NCBI RefSeq assembly: GCF_001487165.1 | Contig: NZ_LN913006.1 | Coordinates: forward strand, 3,006,657-3,070,656 | Source of the DNA: Blautia massiliensis (ex Durand et al. 2017) | GTDB lineage: Bacteria; Bacillota; Clostridia; Lachnospirales; Lachnospiraceae | DNA length: 64,000 bases | Reading direction: 5' to 3' | Part shown: positions 47,083 through 55,635 of the stretch, piece by piece | Layout of the letters: the number at the start of each line of letters is the position of its first letter | How positions within the stretch are numbered: position 1 is the first letter of the stretch | Position numbers and translations under genes: made by a program | The notes under the pieces: model-generated | Seen by the model: only the letters and a program-made list of their open reading frames with translations | What the model was told of the DNA's origin: nothing | Database searches by the model: none

Positions 47083-48471
47083 ATGAAAAATCTTACATTG
47101 GAAAATATCACAAAAGTCTGCAATGGTATTTACCACGGCCCGCAGGAAAAACTTCAGGAGGAAGTGACTGCGATCACAACGGACAGCCGTAAGGTGGAAA
47201 AAGGAGGTCTTTTTGTACCGGTAGTAGGAGAGCGTGTGGATGCTCACCGTTTTATCCCGCAGGTAATGGAAGCAGGTGCACTCGCGACCTTATCCGAGAG
47301 AACTCTTGAAGGGGCGGATCATCCGTATATCCAGGTAGGCTCCTCCCTTCAGGCAGTAAAAGACATTGCGGAGTTTTATCTGGAGCAGCTTGATATTCCG
47401 GTTGTGGGAATCACAGGAAGCGTTGGAAAGACCAGCACAAAAGAGGTGATCGCCTCTGTGCTGAAGGAAAAATACCGTACACTGAAAACCCAGGGAAATT
47501 TCAACAATGAGCTGGGACTTCCACTGACAGTATTCCGCCTTCGTGATGAAGATGAGATCGCAGTTCTGGAAATGGGAATCAGTGATTTCGGTGAGATGAC
47601 CCGTCTTGCAAAGATCGCAAAACCGGACACCTGCGTGATCACAAACATCGGAACCTGCCATCTGGAAAACCTTGGGGACAGAGACGGCGTCCTGAAGGCA
47701 AAAACAGAGATTTTTCAGTATGTGAAGAGAAATATCGTACTTAACGGTGATGATGATAAGCTTTCTACAGTAAAGGAATACAACGGCATGCAGCCGGTAT
47801 TTTTCGGAAACGGAGAAAATGCTTCTGTTACCTGTGAAAATGTGGAAAGCCGTGGCCTGAAGGGAATGAGCTGTGACATCTGTCTGAAAGGAAAAATGGC
47901 AGAGAACGGAGAGCTCCAGACATTTCATGTAGATATTCCAATGCCGGGACGTCATATGGTATCCAATGCATTGGCAGCAGCAGCTGTGGGCAGACTTTAC
48001 GGACTGAATGCAGAGCAGATCAAAAATGGCATCGAAAGCCTGGAACCGGTCAGCGGAAGATTCAATATGATCGAGACCGATAAATTCATGATCGTAGATG
48101 ACTGCTACAACGCAAATCCCATGTCCATGAAGGCTTCCCTGGATGTTCTTCAGGACGGACTTGGAAGAAAGGTTGCCATCCTTGGCGATATGGGTGAGCT
48201 TGGAACGGATGAAGCTGCACTTCATGAAGGTGTAGGCGTTCATGCAGGTCAGTGCAGGATCGATGCATGCATCTGCGTAGGACCACTTGCAGCCCATATC
48301 GCGGAAAAAGCATCTCAGACCAATCCGGACCTGACAGTCATCCAGGAAAAAGATCTGGAAAGCCTTCTTAAGAACCTGAACACCTATGTGAAACCTGGAG
48401 ATACCATCCTCGTAAAGGCTTCTCACTTCATGAAATTTGAAAATGTAGTCAAAGCACTGCAGGAAATGTAA
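47083..48471 (+). CDS. murF: UDP-N-acetylmuramoyl-tripeptide--D-alanyl-D-alanine ligase
   Basis: 462 aa, Mur ligase: N-terminal domain with ITTDSRKVEKGGLFV; ATP loop GITGSVGKTSTKEV (about 104-117); NFNNELGLPLT; EMGISDFGEM; and the C-terminal FMIVDDCYNANPMSMKASL. These are MurF-type residues. It adds D-Ala-D-Ala from the ddl product to the UDP-MurNAc-tripeptide. AAGAAAGGAT precedes the start. A short GGAGGAG-containing hairpin (47036-47060, AACTCCTCCTG/CAGGAGGAGTT) lies between ddl and murF. Confidence 0.95.
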   Translation: MKNLTLENITKVCNGIYHGPQEKLQEEVTAITTDSRKVEKGGLFVPVVGERVDAHRFIPQVMEAGALATLSERTLEGADHPYIQVGSSLQAVKDIAEFYLEQLDIPVVGITGSVGKTSTKEVIASVLKEKYRTLKTQGNFNNELGLPLTVFRLRDEDEIAVLEMGISDFGEMTRLAKIAKPDTCVITNIGTCHLENLGDRDGVLKAKTEIFQYVKRNIVLNGDDDKLSTVKEYNGMQPVFFGNGENASVTCENVESRGLKGMSCDICLKGKMAENGELQTFHVDIPMPGRHMVSNALAAAAVGRLYGLNAEQIKNGIESLEPVSGRFNMIETDKFMIVDDCYNANPMSMKASLDVLQDGLGRKVAILGDMGELGTDEAALHEGVGVHAGQCRIDACICVGPLAAHIAEKASQTNPDLTVIQEKDLESLLKNLNTYVKPGDTILVKASHFMKFENVVKALQEM

Positions 48472-48621
48472 AAAGACCGAAAACAGAGGCAGCATTTGAC
48501 GAACGAAAATTCTTTCCAGTTAAGTTATATAGAAGTATAATATTCCTAAGGCGATGAGCAGTGCGGCTATAGAACGAAAGCACGCTCAGGCACTGTGCGG
48601 CAGTGAAAAAAGGGAGGGCTT

Positions 48622-49221
48622 ATGCTGGAGATGATCATGAAGCTGAACATCCCCCTTTACGTCATGACATCCATGGGATGTATCGGCGGTCTGGGGATGC
48701 TGGCAACAAACCTTACCTACCGAAGAATGATCCGAAATACGCAGCGATTACAGAATCTCAAAGAAAAATGGCTGAACCTGTGGAAGTCAAGGGACAGGCT
48801 CTGGCACCGGATGAACCGATTTGTATGGTATCCGTCACTGTTTTGTACATTTCTTCTGGGACTGTCTGTTTTTCTCAACAGCAGACTGGGATACAGGGAA
48901 GGATTGTCTATGCTTTATCTTTATATAGGGGCGGCAGTGCCGGTAGTACTGCTTCTTCTTCGTCAGGCATTGGACTTTTCTTATAAGGAAGAGCTTGTGA
49001 TGGCTACTCTTGCAGATTATGTGGAACAGGTCCGTACCTGGGTGGAGGAAGTACCGGTCGCAGAAAAGCCGGATCCTGTTCTGCAGGAAGAAATCGTAGA
49101 TAAGATCACCAGAAGTATCCGTCAGACGGCTGCTACCGGAAGCCACTTCAGCAAGATGCTTTCTCCGGAGGAGGAAGAGATCATGCGGGAGATCATACGG
49201 GAGTTTATGAATGCAGAGTAA
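48622..49221 (+). CDS. Membrane protein of unknown function
   Basis: 199 aa with three hydrophobic segments (about 10-30, 65-85, 96-116) and a cytosolic basic loop between the first two (TYRRMIRNTQRLQNLKEKW). The last 80 residues are soluble and acidic (MATLADYVEQVRTWVEEVPV, SPEEEEIMREIIREFMNAE). AAGGGAGGGC precedes the ATG. I do not recognise a family. It follows murF after 150 bp with no clear terminator in between. Confidence 0.7.
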   Translation: MLEMIMKLNIPLYVMTSMGCIGGLGMLATNLTYRRMIRNTQRLQNLKEKWLNLWKSRDRLWHRMNRFVWYPSLFCTFLLGLSVFLNSRLGYREGLSMLYLYIGAAVPVVLLLLRQALDFSYKEELVMATLADYVEQVRTWVEEVPVAEKPDPVLQEEIVDKITRSIRQTAATGSHFSKMLSPEEEEIMREIIREFMNAE

Positions 49222-49323
49222 AAACATATCCCGGTATATTTGAGAAAATACAGAAATGTACACAAAGATATTCCGGAATAAGGGAACCGGATGCAATGAT
49301 CTTTGGAAATGCTGAAGATTAAC

Positions 49324-49383
49324 CGAATCAAGTAAGTTTCCTGTTTCAATTGCGAAAAGCAATAAGCAGCAGGTGGGGACTTG
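49324..49383. repeat. Dispersed intergenic element, copy 2
   Basis: Shares GCGAAAAGCAATAAGCAG and GTGGGGACTTG plus the 5' CGAATCAAGTAAG with the copy at 26664. Ends pair as AAGT/ACTT and CCTG/CAGG. Followed by a terminator hairpin at 49415. Confidence 0.6.
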
Positions 49384-49414
49384 AGGATATCCGCTTGACA
49401 AAATATATACTTAT

Positions 49415-49465
49415 AAAAAACTCTCCGGCAGATACGATTCTCTGTATCCGCCGGAGAGCTTTTTT
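49415..49465. terminator. Terminator hairpin
   Basis: CTCTCCGGCAGATAC / GTATCCGCCGGAGAG with A run before and TTTTTT after; can act in both directions. Confidence 0.85.
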
Positions 49466-49510
49466 ATGTATGCAGTTGTGTAAGATAAGGAATTTATCAG
49501 CTATACCTTA

Positions 49511-49654
49511 TCAACCCATGGAGATTGGGCCGCCACGGAGCTTGCCGGCTGTGGTGATCCTCTTGATCGCAACCATGTAAGCTGCCATACGGAGCGTTAC
49601 ATTTTTCTCCTGGCTGAGAGCATAAACTTCATTAAAGGCAGTAAGCATGATCTT
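49511..49654 (-). pseudogene. gdh: C-terminal remnant of an NAD-type glutamate dehydrogenase gene
   Basis: The minus-strand frame ends with KIMLTAFNEVYALSQEKN then VTLRMAAYMVAIKRITTAGK, closing with Leu-Arg-Gly. This is the last helix of Glu/Leu/Phe/Val dehydrogenases (compare the NVTMREAAYMMSIK-type end of clostridial GluD). Only about 45 codons remain; the rest of a gene of roughly 420 codons is absent. Upstream of the match lies a terminator, so it is not expressed as a real protein. Confidence 0.8.
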
Positions 49655-49686
49655 CTGAAATATACCTCCCAGATTGGGGATTTCTG

Positions 49687-49733
49687 AAAAAAGAGAACGC
49701 AGGATAAGCATTCGTGGCTTTCCTGCGTCCTTT
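49687..49733 (-). terminator. Terminator of the minus-strand 88-aa gene
   Basis: On the minus strand GGACGCAGGA pairs with TCCTGCGTTCT and is followed by CTTTTTT. Confidence 0.85.
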
Positions 49734-49743
49734 TACATGTTAC

Positions 49744-50010
49744 TCAGTCTTCCTCGATCACCTGGATCTCCAGGTAGTCGAATTCAATATGTTCAATGAA
49801 ATTATCCTGATAAAAGCGGGCCTTATCATGCTTTTTGAAATCCCGCACTGTGGCATCCAGCCAAATAGGATTTCCCAGATCCATCTGATAACAGATTTCC
49901 TCAAGTCCGTGAAAGATCTTGTGGGTTCTGGTATCATCGCTGTCATCACAGACAACGGTGTCCTGAAGCATGCGATTGTCTTTCCATATTTTTCCCCATA
50001 AACGAAACAT
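49744..50010 (-). CDS. Small conserved-looking protein of unknown function
   Basis: 88 aa from ATG 50010, with a good GGAGG at 50019-50023; longer readings upstream lack a site. Sequence begins MFRLWGKIWKDNRMLQDTVV and is acidic at the end (FDYLEIQVIEED). It contains one region rich in Asp/Thr and a Trp-Leu-Asp-Ala strand. No signal or membrane part. It has its own terminator. I do not recognise the family. Confidence 0.75.
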   Translation of the reverse strand: MFRLWGKIWKDNRMLQDTVVCDDSDDTRTHKIFHGLEEICYQMDLGNPIWLDATVRDFKKHDKARFYQDNFIEHIEFDYLEIQVIEED

Positions 50011-50161
50011 AAACAGTACCTCCGTATTGAAACTGCCACAGCCGGCAGAATATGAATATCCGTCCGATATGGTCTTCAGTATAGCGGATTTTGCAGGGAA
50101 AGTAAAGCACAGGGCAATAACGCTTGTACGCAAAACAATGCACCAGGTGTGTTCACTTTTA

Positions 50162-50190
50162 TTGACTAATGTGTAAAAATCCTCTATAAT
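50162..50190 (+). promoter_or_regulatory. Promoter of the aconitase gene
   Basis: TTGACT 50162-50167 and TATAAT 50185-50190, 17-bp spacer, 48 bp before the start codon. Confidence 0.85.
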
Positions 50191-50237
50191 AAACGAAATT
50201 ATGAAAAAAAGAATCATTACAGATTGGAGGAACCGAA

Positions 50238-52496
50238 ATGAAACTTTACGATACCGGCGTTTATCTTCAGAACGGACAGGAAATCATTCCCGAGAACCAG
50301 GCTGATCTGCCTGTAGCGAAAGAAGAGGCTGCTAAGAATACCATCGCATATTCTATTCTCAAGGCTCACAATAAATCCGATAACATGGAGAAGCTTCAGA
50401 TCAAATTCGATAAACTGACTTCCCATGATATCACATTTGTAGGAATCATCCAGACAGCAAGAGCTTCAGGACTTGAGAAATTCCCGGTACCATATGTACT
50501 GACCAACTGCCATAACTCCCTCTGTGCAGTAGGCGGAACCATCAATGAAGATGACCACATGTTTGGTCTCACCTGTGCCAAAAAGTACGGCGGAGTTTAT
50601 GTACCGCCTCATCAGGCAGTTATCCATCAGTTCGCAAGAGAAATGCTTGCAGGCGGCGGAAAAATGATCCTCGGTTCTGACAGTCATACAAGATACGGTG
50701 CTCTTGGAACCATGGCTATGGGCGAGGGCGGACCGGAGCTTGTAAAACAGCTTCTCTGCCAGACATACGATATTAATATGCCAGGAGTAGTTGCTATTTA
50801 TCTGAAAGGTGCTCCACGTCCGGGTGTAGGACCGCAGGATGTTGCGCTTGCCATCATCGGCGAGGTTTTTGCCAACGGCTATGTGAAGAATAAGGTTATG
50901 GAGTTCGTTGGACCAGGCGTTGCCAGCTTAAGTGCAGATTTCCGTATCGGTGTTGATGTTATGACAACAGAAACTACATGTCTTTCCTCCATCTGGCAGA
51001 CAGATGCGAAGATCGAGGAATTCTATGCGATCCACGGAAGACCGGAGGATTACAAAGAACTGAAACCGGGCAACGTTGCATATTATGACGGCTGTGTAGA
51101 GATTGACCTCAGTGAGATCAAACCAATGATCGCAATGCCGTTCCACCCAAGTAACACCTACACCATCGATGAGCTGAAGGCAAACCTTGACGATATCCTT
51201 GCAGATGTGGAGAAGAGAGCACAGGTAAGCCTTGACGGAAAGATTCCGTTCACATTGAGAGACAAGGTAGTTGATGGCAAGCTTTATGTTGAGCAGGGAA
51301 TCATCGCCGGCTGTGCAGGTGGCGGATTCGAGAATATCTGTGCAGCAGCAGATATCCTCAAGGGCAAAAATATCGGCCATGATGCCTTCACCTTAAGTGT
51401 ATACCCGGCAAGTACTCCGATCTACATGGAACTGGCTAAGAATGGTGTTCTTGCAGAACTGATTGGAACAGGCGCAGTTGTGAAAACTGCATTCTGCGGA
51501 CCGTGCTTCGGCGCCGGAGATACACCTGCAAACAATGCATTCAGTATCCGTCATACAACCAGAAACTTCCCGAACCGTGAAGGCTCCAAGATCCAGAACG
51601 GTCAGATCTCTTCGGTTGCACTTATGGATGCACGTTCTATTGCAGCTACAGCAGCAAACAAGGGATTCCTTACCTCAGCAGAGGAGTTTGACGGAAGCTA
51701 TTCCGAGCATAAATACTACTTCGATAAGTCTATCTACGAGAACCGTGTATTTGACAGCAAGGGCGTGGCAGATCCAAGCGTAGAGATCCAGTTTGGACCG
51801 AATATCAAAGACTGGCCGGAGATGGCTGCACTTGCAGACAACCTGATCCTGAAGGTTGTTTCCGAGATCCACGATCCGGTTACTACCACTGACGAGCTGA
51901 TCCCGTCCGGTGAGACATCCTCCTACCGTTCCAATCCGCTTGGACTTGCAGAGTTCACACTGTCCAGAAAGGATCCGGCTTATGTTGGCCGTGCAAAAGA
52001 GATCCAGGCAGCACAGAAGGCGATCCAGGCAGGTAACTGCCCGGCAGAGGCTGTTCCGGAACTGAAACCGGTTATGGAAACCATCCATAAATCCTACCCG
52101 GATGTTGACAAGACAAACCTTGGTGTAGGAAGCACCATCTTTGCAGTGAAACCGGGCGATGGCTCTGCCAGAGAGCAGGCTGCATCCTGCCAGAAGGTAC
52201 TTGGCGGCTGGGCAAACATTGCCAATGAGTATGCAACCAAGAGATATCGTTCCAATCTGATCAACTGGGGTATGCTTCCATTCCTGATCCCGTCCGGAGA
52301 TCTTCCGTTCAAGAACGGTGATTATCTGTTCTTCCCGGGAATCCGCAAGGCGGTTGAGGAAAAAGCAGACGTGATCAAGGGATATACTGTTGAAGGTGAC
52401 GCTCTGAAGGAGTTCGATGTAACTCTGGGTGAGCTGACAGATGATGAGAGAGAGATCATCCTTAAGGGTTGTCTGATCAATTATAATCGTAAATAG
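50238..52496 (+). CDS. Aconitate hydratase
   Basis: 752 aa 4Fe-4S aconitase-family protein. Motifs: [22 protein letters not shown] near residues 149-170 (conserved DSHT), cluster cysteines in [12 protein letters not shown] (about 353-364) and [15 protein letters not shown] (about 419-433), and the C-terminal swivel domain with [16 protein letters not shown]. It interconverts citrate and isocitrate by way of cis-aconitate; homoaconitase or an aconitase-like hydratase is an alternative. Citrate synthase and isocitrate dehydrogenase genes are not in the window. Good GGAGG site. Confidence 0.88.
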   Translation: MKLYDTGVYLQNGQEIIPENQADLPVAKEEAAKNTIAYSILKAHNKSDNMEKLQIKFDKLTSHDITFVGIIQTARASGLEKFPVPYVLTNCHNSLCAVGGTINEDDHMFGLTCAKKYGGVYVPPHQAVIHQFAREMLAGGGKMILGSDSHTRYGALGTMAMGEGGPELVKQLLCQTYDINMPGVVAIYLKGAPRPGVGPQDVALAIIGEVFANGYVKNKVMEFVGPGVASLSADFRIGVDVMTTETTCLSSIWQTDAKIEEFYAIHGRPEDYKELKPGNVAYYDGCVEIDLSEIKPMIAMPFHPSNTYTIDELKANLDDILADVEKRAQVSLDGKIPFTLRDKVVDGKLYVEQGIIAGCAGGGFENICAAADILKGKNIGHDAFTLSVYPASTPIYMELAKNGVLAELIGTGAVVKTAFCGPCFGAGDTPANNAFSIRHTTRNFPNREGSKIQNGQISSVALMDARSIAATAANKGFLTSAEEFDGSYSEHKYYFDKSIYENRVFDSKGVADPSVEIQFGPNIKDWPEMAALADNLILKVVSEIHDPVTTTDELIPSGETSSYRSNPLGLAEFTLSRKDPAYVGRAKEIQAAQKAIQAGNCPAEAVPELKPVMETIHKSYPDVDKTNLGVGSTIFAVKPGDGSAREQAASCQKVLGGWANIANEYATKRYRSNLINWGMLPFLIPSGDLPFKNGDYLFFPGIRKAVEEKADVIKGYTVEGDALKEFDVTLGELTDDEREIILKGCLINYNRK

Positions 52497-52506
52497 ATGC
52501 AGGGAT

Positions 52507-52570
52507 TGAACATATGTAGAGCGTGAAGGCGTTGGAGCTGTGTTCATGAATATGCTGCAGAGCGGAATAT
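52507..52570 (+). repeat. Repeated 3'-UTR element, copy 2
   Basis: TGAACAT...GTGTTCATGAATATGCTGCAG-type hairpin after the aconitase stop, related to the phoR 3' element (33663-33716). The loop of the first hairpin is longer than in copy 1. Confidence 0.55.
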
Positions 52571-52598
52571 AGTAATTTAAGAATTTCCGTGTTGTTTT

Positions 52599-52643
52599 GC
52601 AGACTGGTGACCGTTTTAATCGAGGTTGCCGGTCTGCTTTTTT
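52599..52643 (+). terminator. Terminator after the aconitase gene
   Basis: GCAGACTGGTGACC / GGTTGCCGGTCTGC, AATCGA-type loop, TTTTTT tail. Confidence 0.85.
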
Positions 52644-52704
52644 ACTTTTAGAGGTGTGGTTGTGGGAAGTTTTTAGGGTTGTGGATACTTATGACGATGC
52701 GGAC

Positions 52705-52946
52705 GCGTGAGGTGTCCTGTGGGGAGCAGAGGCTGTCGTTTCGCCTGGTCATACTAAGCGTCTGAGGCAACCTGTGAAAAGGCCGGCCCATAACTCGCCA
52801 TGTACGCTGATGCGTACCTGGCTCAGACAGATGGGCCTTATTCTGCGGCTTGTATCCGCAGAATACCTTTCCACAGGTCACCTCAGACGCCAAGTATGAC
52901 CAAAGGCTCACTCCGAAGCCCCTGCTCTCCACAGGACACCTCACGC
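52705..52946. repeat. Large imperfect palindrome B (242 bp)
   Basis: Outer arms 52705-52732 and 52919-52946 match at 26 of 28 positions (GCGTGAGGTGTCCTGTGG...). Inner arms 52746-52782 and 52866-52902 share GGTCATACT, GCGTCTGAGG and ACCTGTG. The top carries two small hairpins, GTACGC/GCGTAC (about 52802-52817) and CTGCGG/CCGCAG (about 52843-52861). So the whole block can fold as a branched cruciform. No ORF. It differs in sequence from palindrome C next door. Confidence 0.8.
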
Positions 52947-53002
52947 TGACATTCCCAGAGACAAACCCCAGCCCCGGTAAAAATATCAAAAAAAGCTCAA
53001 CA

Positions 53003-53070
53003 AATGATGACCGTCTCAACACTCTTTGTTATTCAATTTTTCTTCTTCTTCGTTCTTTCGAATAAAGTTT
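53003..53070 (+). repeat. Left 68-bp inverted repeat
   Basis: Matches the reverse complement of 54496-54563 at 66 of 68 positions; it begins AATGATGACCGTCTCAAC and ends GAATAAAGTTT. The two repeats are 1.43 kb apart, bounding a segment of 1561 bp. Confidence 0.9.
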
Positions 53071-53079
53071 ATCTCAATC

Positions 53080-53123
53080 CCCTGCAAACATTGCAAAGTA
53101 CAAACATTGCAATGTTTGCAGGG
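53080..53123. repeat. Perfect 15-bp hairpin CCCTGCAAACATTGC / GCAATGTTTGCAGGG
   Basis: Arms 53080-53094 and 53109-53123, loop AAAGTACAAACATT. A further TTGCA-type repeat in the loop makes alternative pairings possible. Not followed by a T run. Confidence 0.75.
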
Positions 53124-53182
53124 CCAATACAGTCACACAGAAACTTTTCTAACTAACTTTCCATGTTCGAAAGTCAGGGCGG

Positions 53183-53374
53183 GAAGGACGGGCGGGGCGG
53201 GTGACTCTGCAGGAGTCGTAGTACTTCTTAGGCCGCGGGGAGGCTGCGTTGCTGGAAAAATCCCAGCTGTTTGAGCGTAAGCGAGTTCTGGGATTTTTTC
53301 AGCGGTTTTAGCAGAATCCCTGCAGCCTTAGAAGCACTAGACCTCCGAAGCCTCACCCGCCCCGCCTGTCCTTC
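53183..53374. repeat. Large imperfect palindrome C (192 bp)
   Basis: Outer arms 53183-53204 and 53353-53374 match at 21 of 22 positions (GAAGGAC.GGCGGGGCGGG). Further pairs are TAGTaCTTCT.AGG with CCT.AGAAGcACTA, and a tip hairpin GCTGGAAAAATCCCAG (53251) / CTGGGATTTTTTCAGC (53288). GC-rich within AT-rich surroundings. It is a foldback structure rather than a coding region. Confidence 0.8.
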
Positions 53375-53524
53375 ACGGCCGTCCGTTCGCGACATACCCT
53401 ACCTTCACAACTTCACAATAGCATAAATTAACAGAAAATAATAAAAAACACAAACAAATTATAAAATATAAACACCTAATAAAACAAATAAATAAAAATA
53501 ATAGCATAAAAACACAAAAATGTA

Positions 53525-53553
53525 TTGACAAATACACGCAACGATGTTATTAT
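53525..53553 (+). promoter_or_regulatory. Strong promoter inside the inverted-repeat-bounded segment
   Basis: TTGACA 53525-53530 and TATTAT 53548-53553 with an exact 17-bp spacer, in AT-rich sequence. No convincing protein gene follows within 1.2 kb, so it most likely drives an RNA. Confidence 0.7.
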
Positions 53554-53559
53554 AAGACC

Positions 53560-54495
53560 ATCAAAAACAACAAGAGAAAAACAAAAAACAAAAAAGAAAA
53601 TCATTCAATTCATAGCATAGATGCACATGAAGGATGAAGAAAGGAAAAGGTGATTCCAGTGGGAACATAAACAAACACCATCATCAATATGAGAGTGACA
53701 GGAACCGGATTTCCTGCAAGAAAGACCTGATACAGATCACATATGATACACCTTAAGAAAACAGAAGTTTCTTTTATGAAATATAAATAAGATCCTCTTA
53801 AATCTTACTTATATTTTAAGAAATCAGAAACAAAAGGAAATCAGTATTTCAGGTAATATAGAATCGGTAACTCATATTGAACAACTGTCACACACCTGAT
53901 ACAAAGATTTCAGGAAATATGTAAAGAAATATTTCCCGAAAGAGTAAAACCCTCAACTCACCGGTTCGTTGGAAAGAAGAGATTCCAAGAACAAACGTGA
54001 AGATGAGAACGATACTTTGAAATGCATATCAGAACCATTAGGATATGGATTGAAGCTTTGCATCAGAAGAATATCTGAGAGGATATTAAAAATAGAAGAA
54101 TCGGGCAGGAACTTTTTTCCAGGATACTTTAAAGAACTGCAGAGGAGAAAATCCCAATAGGTCGATTTGAATCAGCAGATTGCAAAGTACAGAGATGACA
54201 AATGGTTTTGAATTTAAGAAGTTAAGTCCAGAATTGTTTAGTGAACAGGAAAAAGTATAACCACCGAAATTCTTCAGATAAACAGGAAATCAAACATCGT
54301 AAAAAATGATTTCTGATCTATAAAACTTTCTAAATAATCGAAGAGATATACTTACATATATCAGTCGTTTATGAGCAGGAAATAAAAAAGAAGAGAGAAT
54401 CTGAAAAAGAAAAATTTCAAAATTGAATAAAGAGAATCGAAATTATTTTATAAAGTATATAAAATCAAAGATTTCGATTGATAAGTATAACAAGA
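53560..54495 (+). ncRNA. Candidate long noncoding transcript
   Basis: About 935 nt downstream of the promoter have no ORF over 63 codons on either strand, a strong purine bias on the plus strand, and many local hairpins. Examples are CAGGAA/TTCCTG (53699), AAATATAAATAAGA with TCTTACTTATATTT (53779 on), TTGGAA/TTCCAA (53969 on), CAGGAAATCA/TGATTTCTG (54283 on) and a long AATCGAAA/TTTCGATT stem (54439 on). The hexamer CAGGAA occurs six times (53699, 53911, 54106, 54246, 54283, 54376). The 63-codon frame at 53969 lacks a ribosome site. Not tmRNA, RNase P or 6S by eye. Existence as an RNA is inferred. Confidence 0.4.
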
Positions 54496-54563
54496 AAACT
54501 TTATTCGAAAGAACGAAGAGGAAGAAAAATTGAATAACGAAGAGTGTTGAGACGGTCATCATT
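54496..54563 (-). repeat. Right 68-bp inverted repeat
   Basis: Pairs with 53003-53070 at 66 of 68 positions. The end GAGACGGTCATCA is repeated once more in opposite sense as TGATGACCGTCTC (54590-54602), making a local hairpin just outside the segment. Confidence 0.9.
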
Positions 54564-54787
54564 TTTGGAAACTGTAAAAGTAAAAAAAGTGATGACCGTC
54601 TCGTTGTGTATATAAGATTGCATATATTAAGTATATAACCGTTCCGAAAAGCCCTGGATAAAATAATATGATCCGAGCAGAGAGCAAAATTTTCGATCAG
54701 AGATTTTCCGGACAGTTATATTTATCAGTTGCCATCAAAAACATCATCAGTTATACTTCTGTGAGAAAGGAAGTAAGATGAGAAAAT

Positions 54788-55486
54788 ATGTGGAATTATC
54801 AGATTGAAGAAAATATTTTATATGAAGACAAAGAGATCCTTGTGTGCAGAAAAACAGCAGGAATGCCGGTGCAGGCAGCAAAAATAGGAACAATGGATAT
54901 GGAAAGTGCCCTGAAAAATTATCTGGCACAAAAAACACCGGGAAAGATCCCATATCTGGGAGTAGTACATCGCCTTGATCAGCCGGTAGAAGGCATTCTT
55001 GTATTTGCGAAAACATCTGAAGCAGCAGGAAATTTGAGTAAACAGATGATGGCAGGAGGCGCCGGAAAATATTACCTGGCAGTAACAGAGGGAAAAGCAA
55101 AGAGCTCAGAAGGGACTCTTACAGACTATCTGAAAAAAAATGGAAAAGCCAACATGTCTCAGGTGGTGTCTGCCAATACACCAGGAGCAAAAAAAGCGAT
55201 CCTTCACTATAAAGTTCTGGATCAGCAGGAGATAAACGGAAAATCCCGGACATTTCTTAAGATCAGGCTGGAAACAGGTCGGCATCATCAGATCCGTGTG
55301 CAGCTTTCTCATGAGGGACTGCCCCTTCTCGGAGACCGGAAATATAATCCTTCGGGAGAAAAAGGTACATCACTGGGACTTTGTTCCAGTTGTCTGGAAT
55401 TCAAACACCCCAGAACAGGAAAAATGATGAAGTTTGAAACAGAGCCACAGGGAAGTGCGTTTCTGGATTTTGTGAAAAAAGTGTAA
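54788..55486 (+). CDS. RluA-family RNA pseudouridine synthase
   Basis: 232 aa. The catalytic motif HRLDQPVEGILVF holds the active-site Asp near residue 61; the family end motif GRHHQIRVQLSHEGLPLLGD is present. There is no N-terminal S4 domain, so this is the short RluA/TruC-like class. GAAAGGAAGTAAG precedes the ATG; the nearby ATG at 54778 is out of frame. The target uridine, in rRNA or tRNA, is unknown. Gap 52497-54787 before it holds only the repeats listed above. Confidence 0.9.
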   Translation: MWNYQIEENILYEDKEILVCRKTAGMPVQAAKIGTMDMESALKNYLAQKTPGKIPYLGVVHRLDQPVEGILVFAKTSEAAGNLSKQMMAGGAGKYYLAVTEGKAKSSEGTLTDYLKKNGKANMSQVVSANTPGAKKAILHYKVLDQQEINGKSRTFLKIRLETGRHHQIRVQLSHEGLPLLGDRKYNPSGEKGTSLGLCSSCLEFKHPRTGKMMKFETEPQGSAFLDFVKKV

Positions 55487-55635
55487 AAACTCTGGACGGA
55501 AATACGAAAAAGTGTATAATGTAAAAAGCAAGTAACCAAATGTAAGATTTTTGTAAAGTATAAGTTACTGTGGATGGACAAGGCAGACGATAAAGAACAT
55601 AGAGAACAGTAACCAGCGAGGAAGAGGAGATTACA

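Noticed and set aside
53969..54160. 63-codon frame in the gene-poor segment
   Set aside because: It starts with TTG without a ribosome site, and its composition is like the surrounding noncoding DNA. Kept only as a note in the ncRNA entry.
53560..54495. tmRNA, RNase P or 6S RNA
   Set aside because: None of the conserved cores (tmRNA tRNA-like ends, RNase P GAGGAAAGTCC-type core, 6S bubble) was seen.
53003..54563. Invertible promoter (phase-variation switch)
   Set aside because: The inverted repeats and internal promoter fit, but no recombinase gene is nearby and no gene outside the repeats would gain a clear benefit. Left as one option in the finding, not called as a feature.
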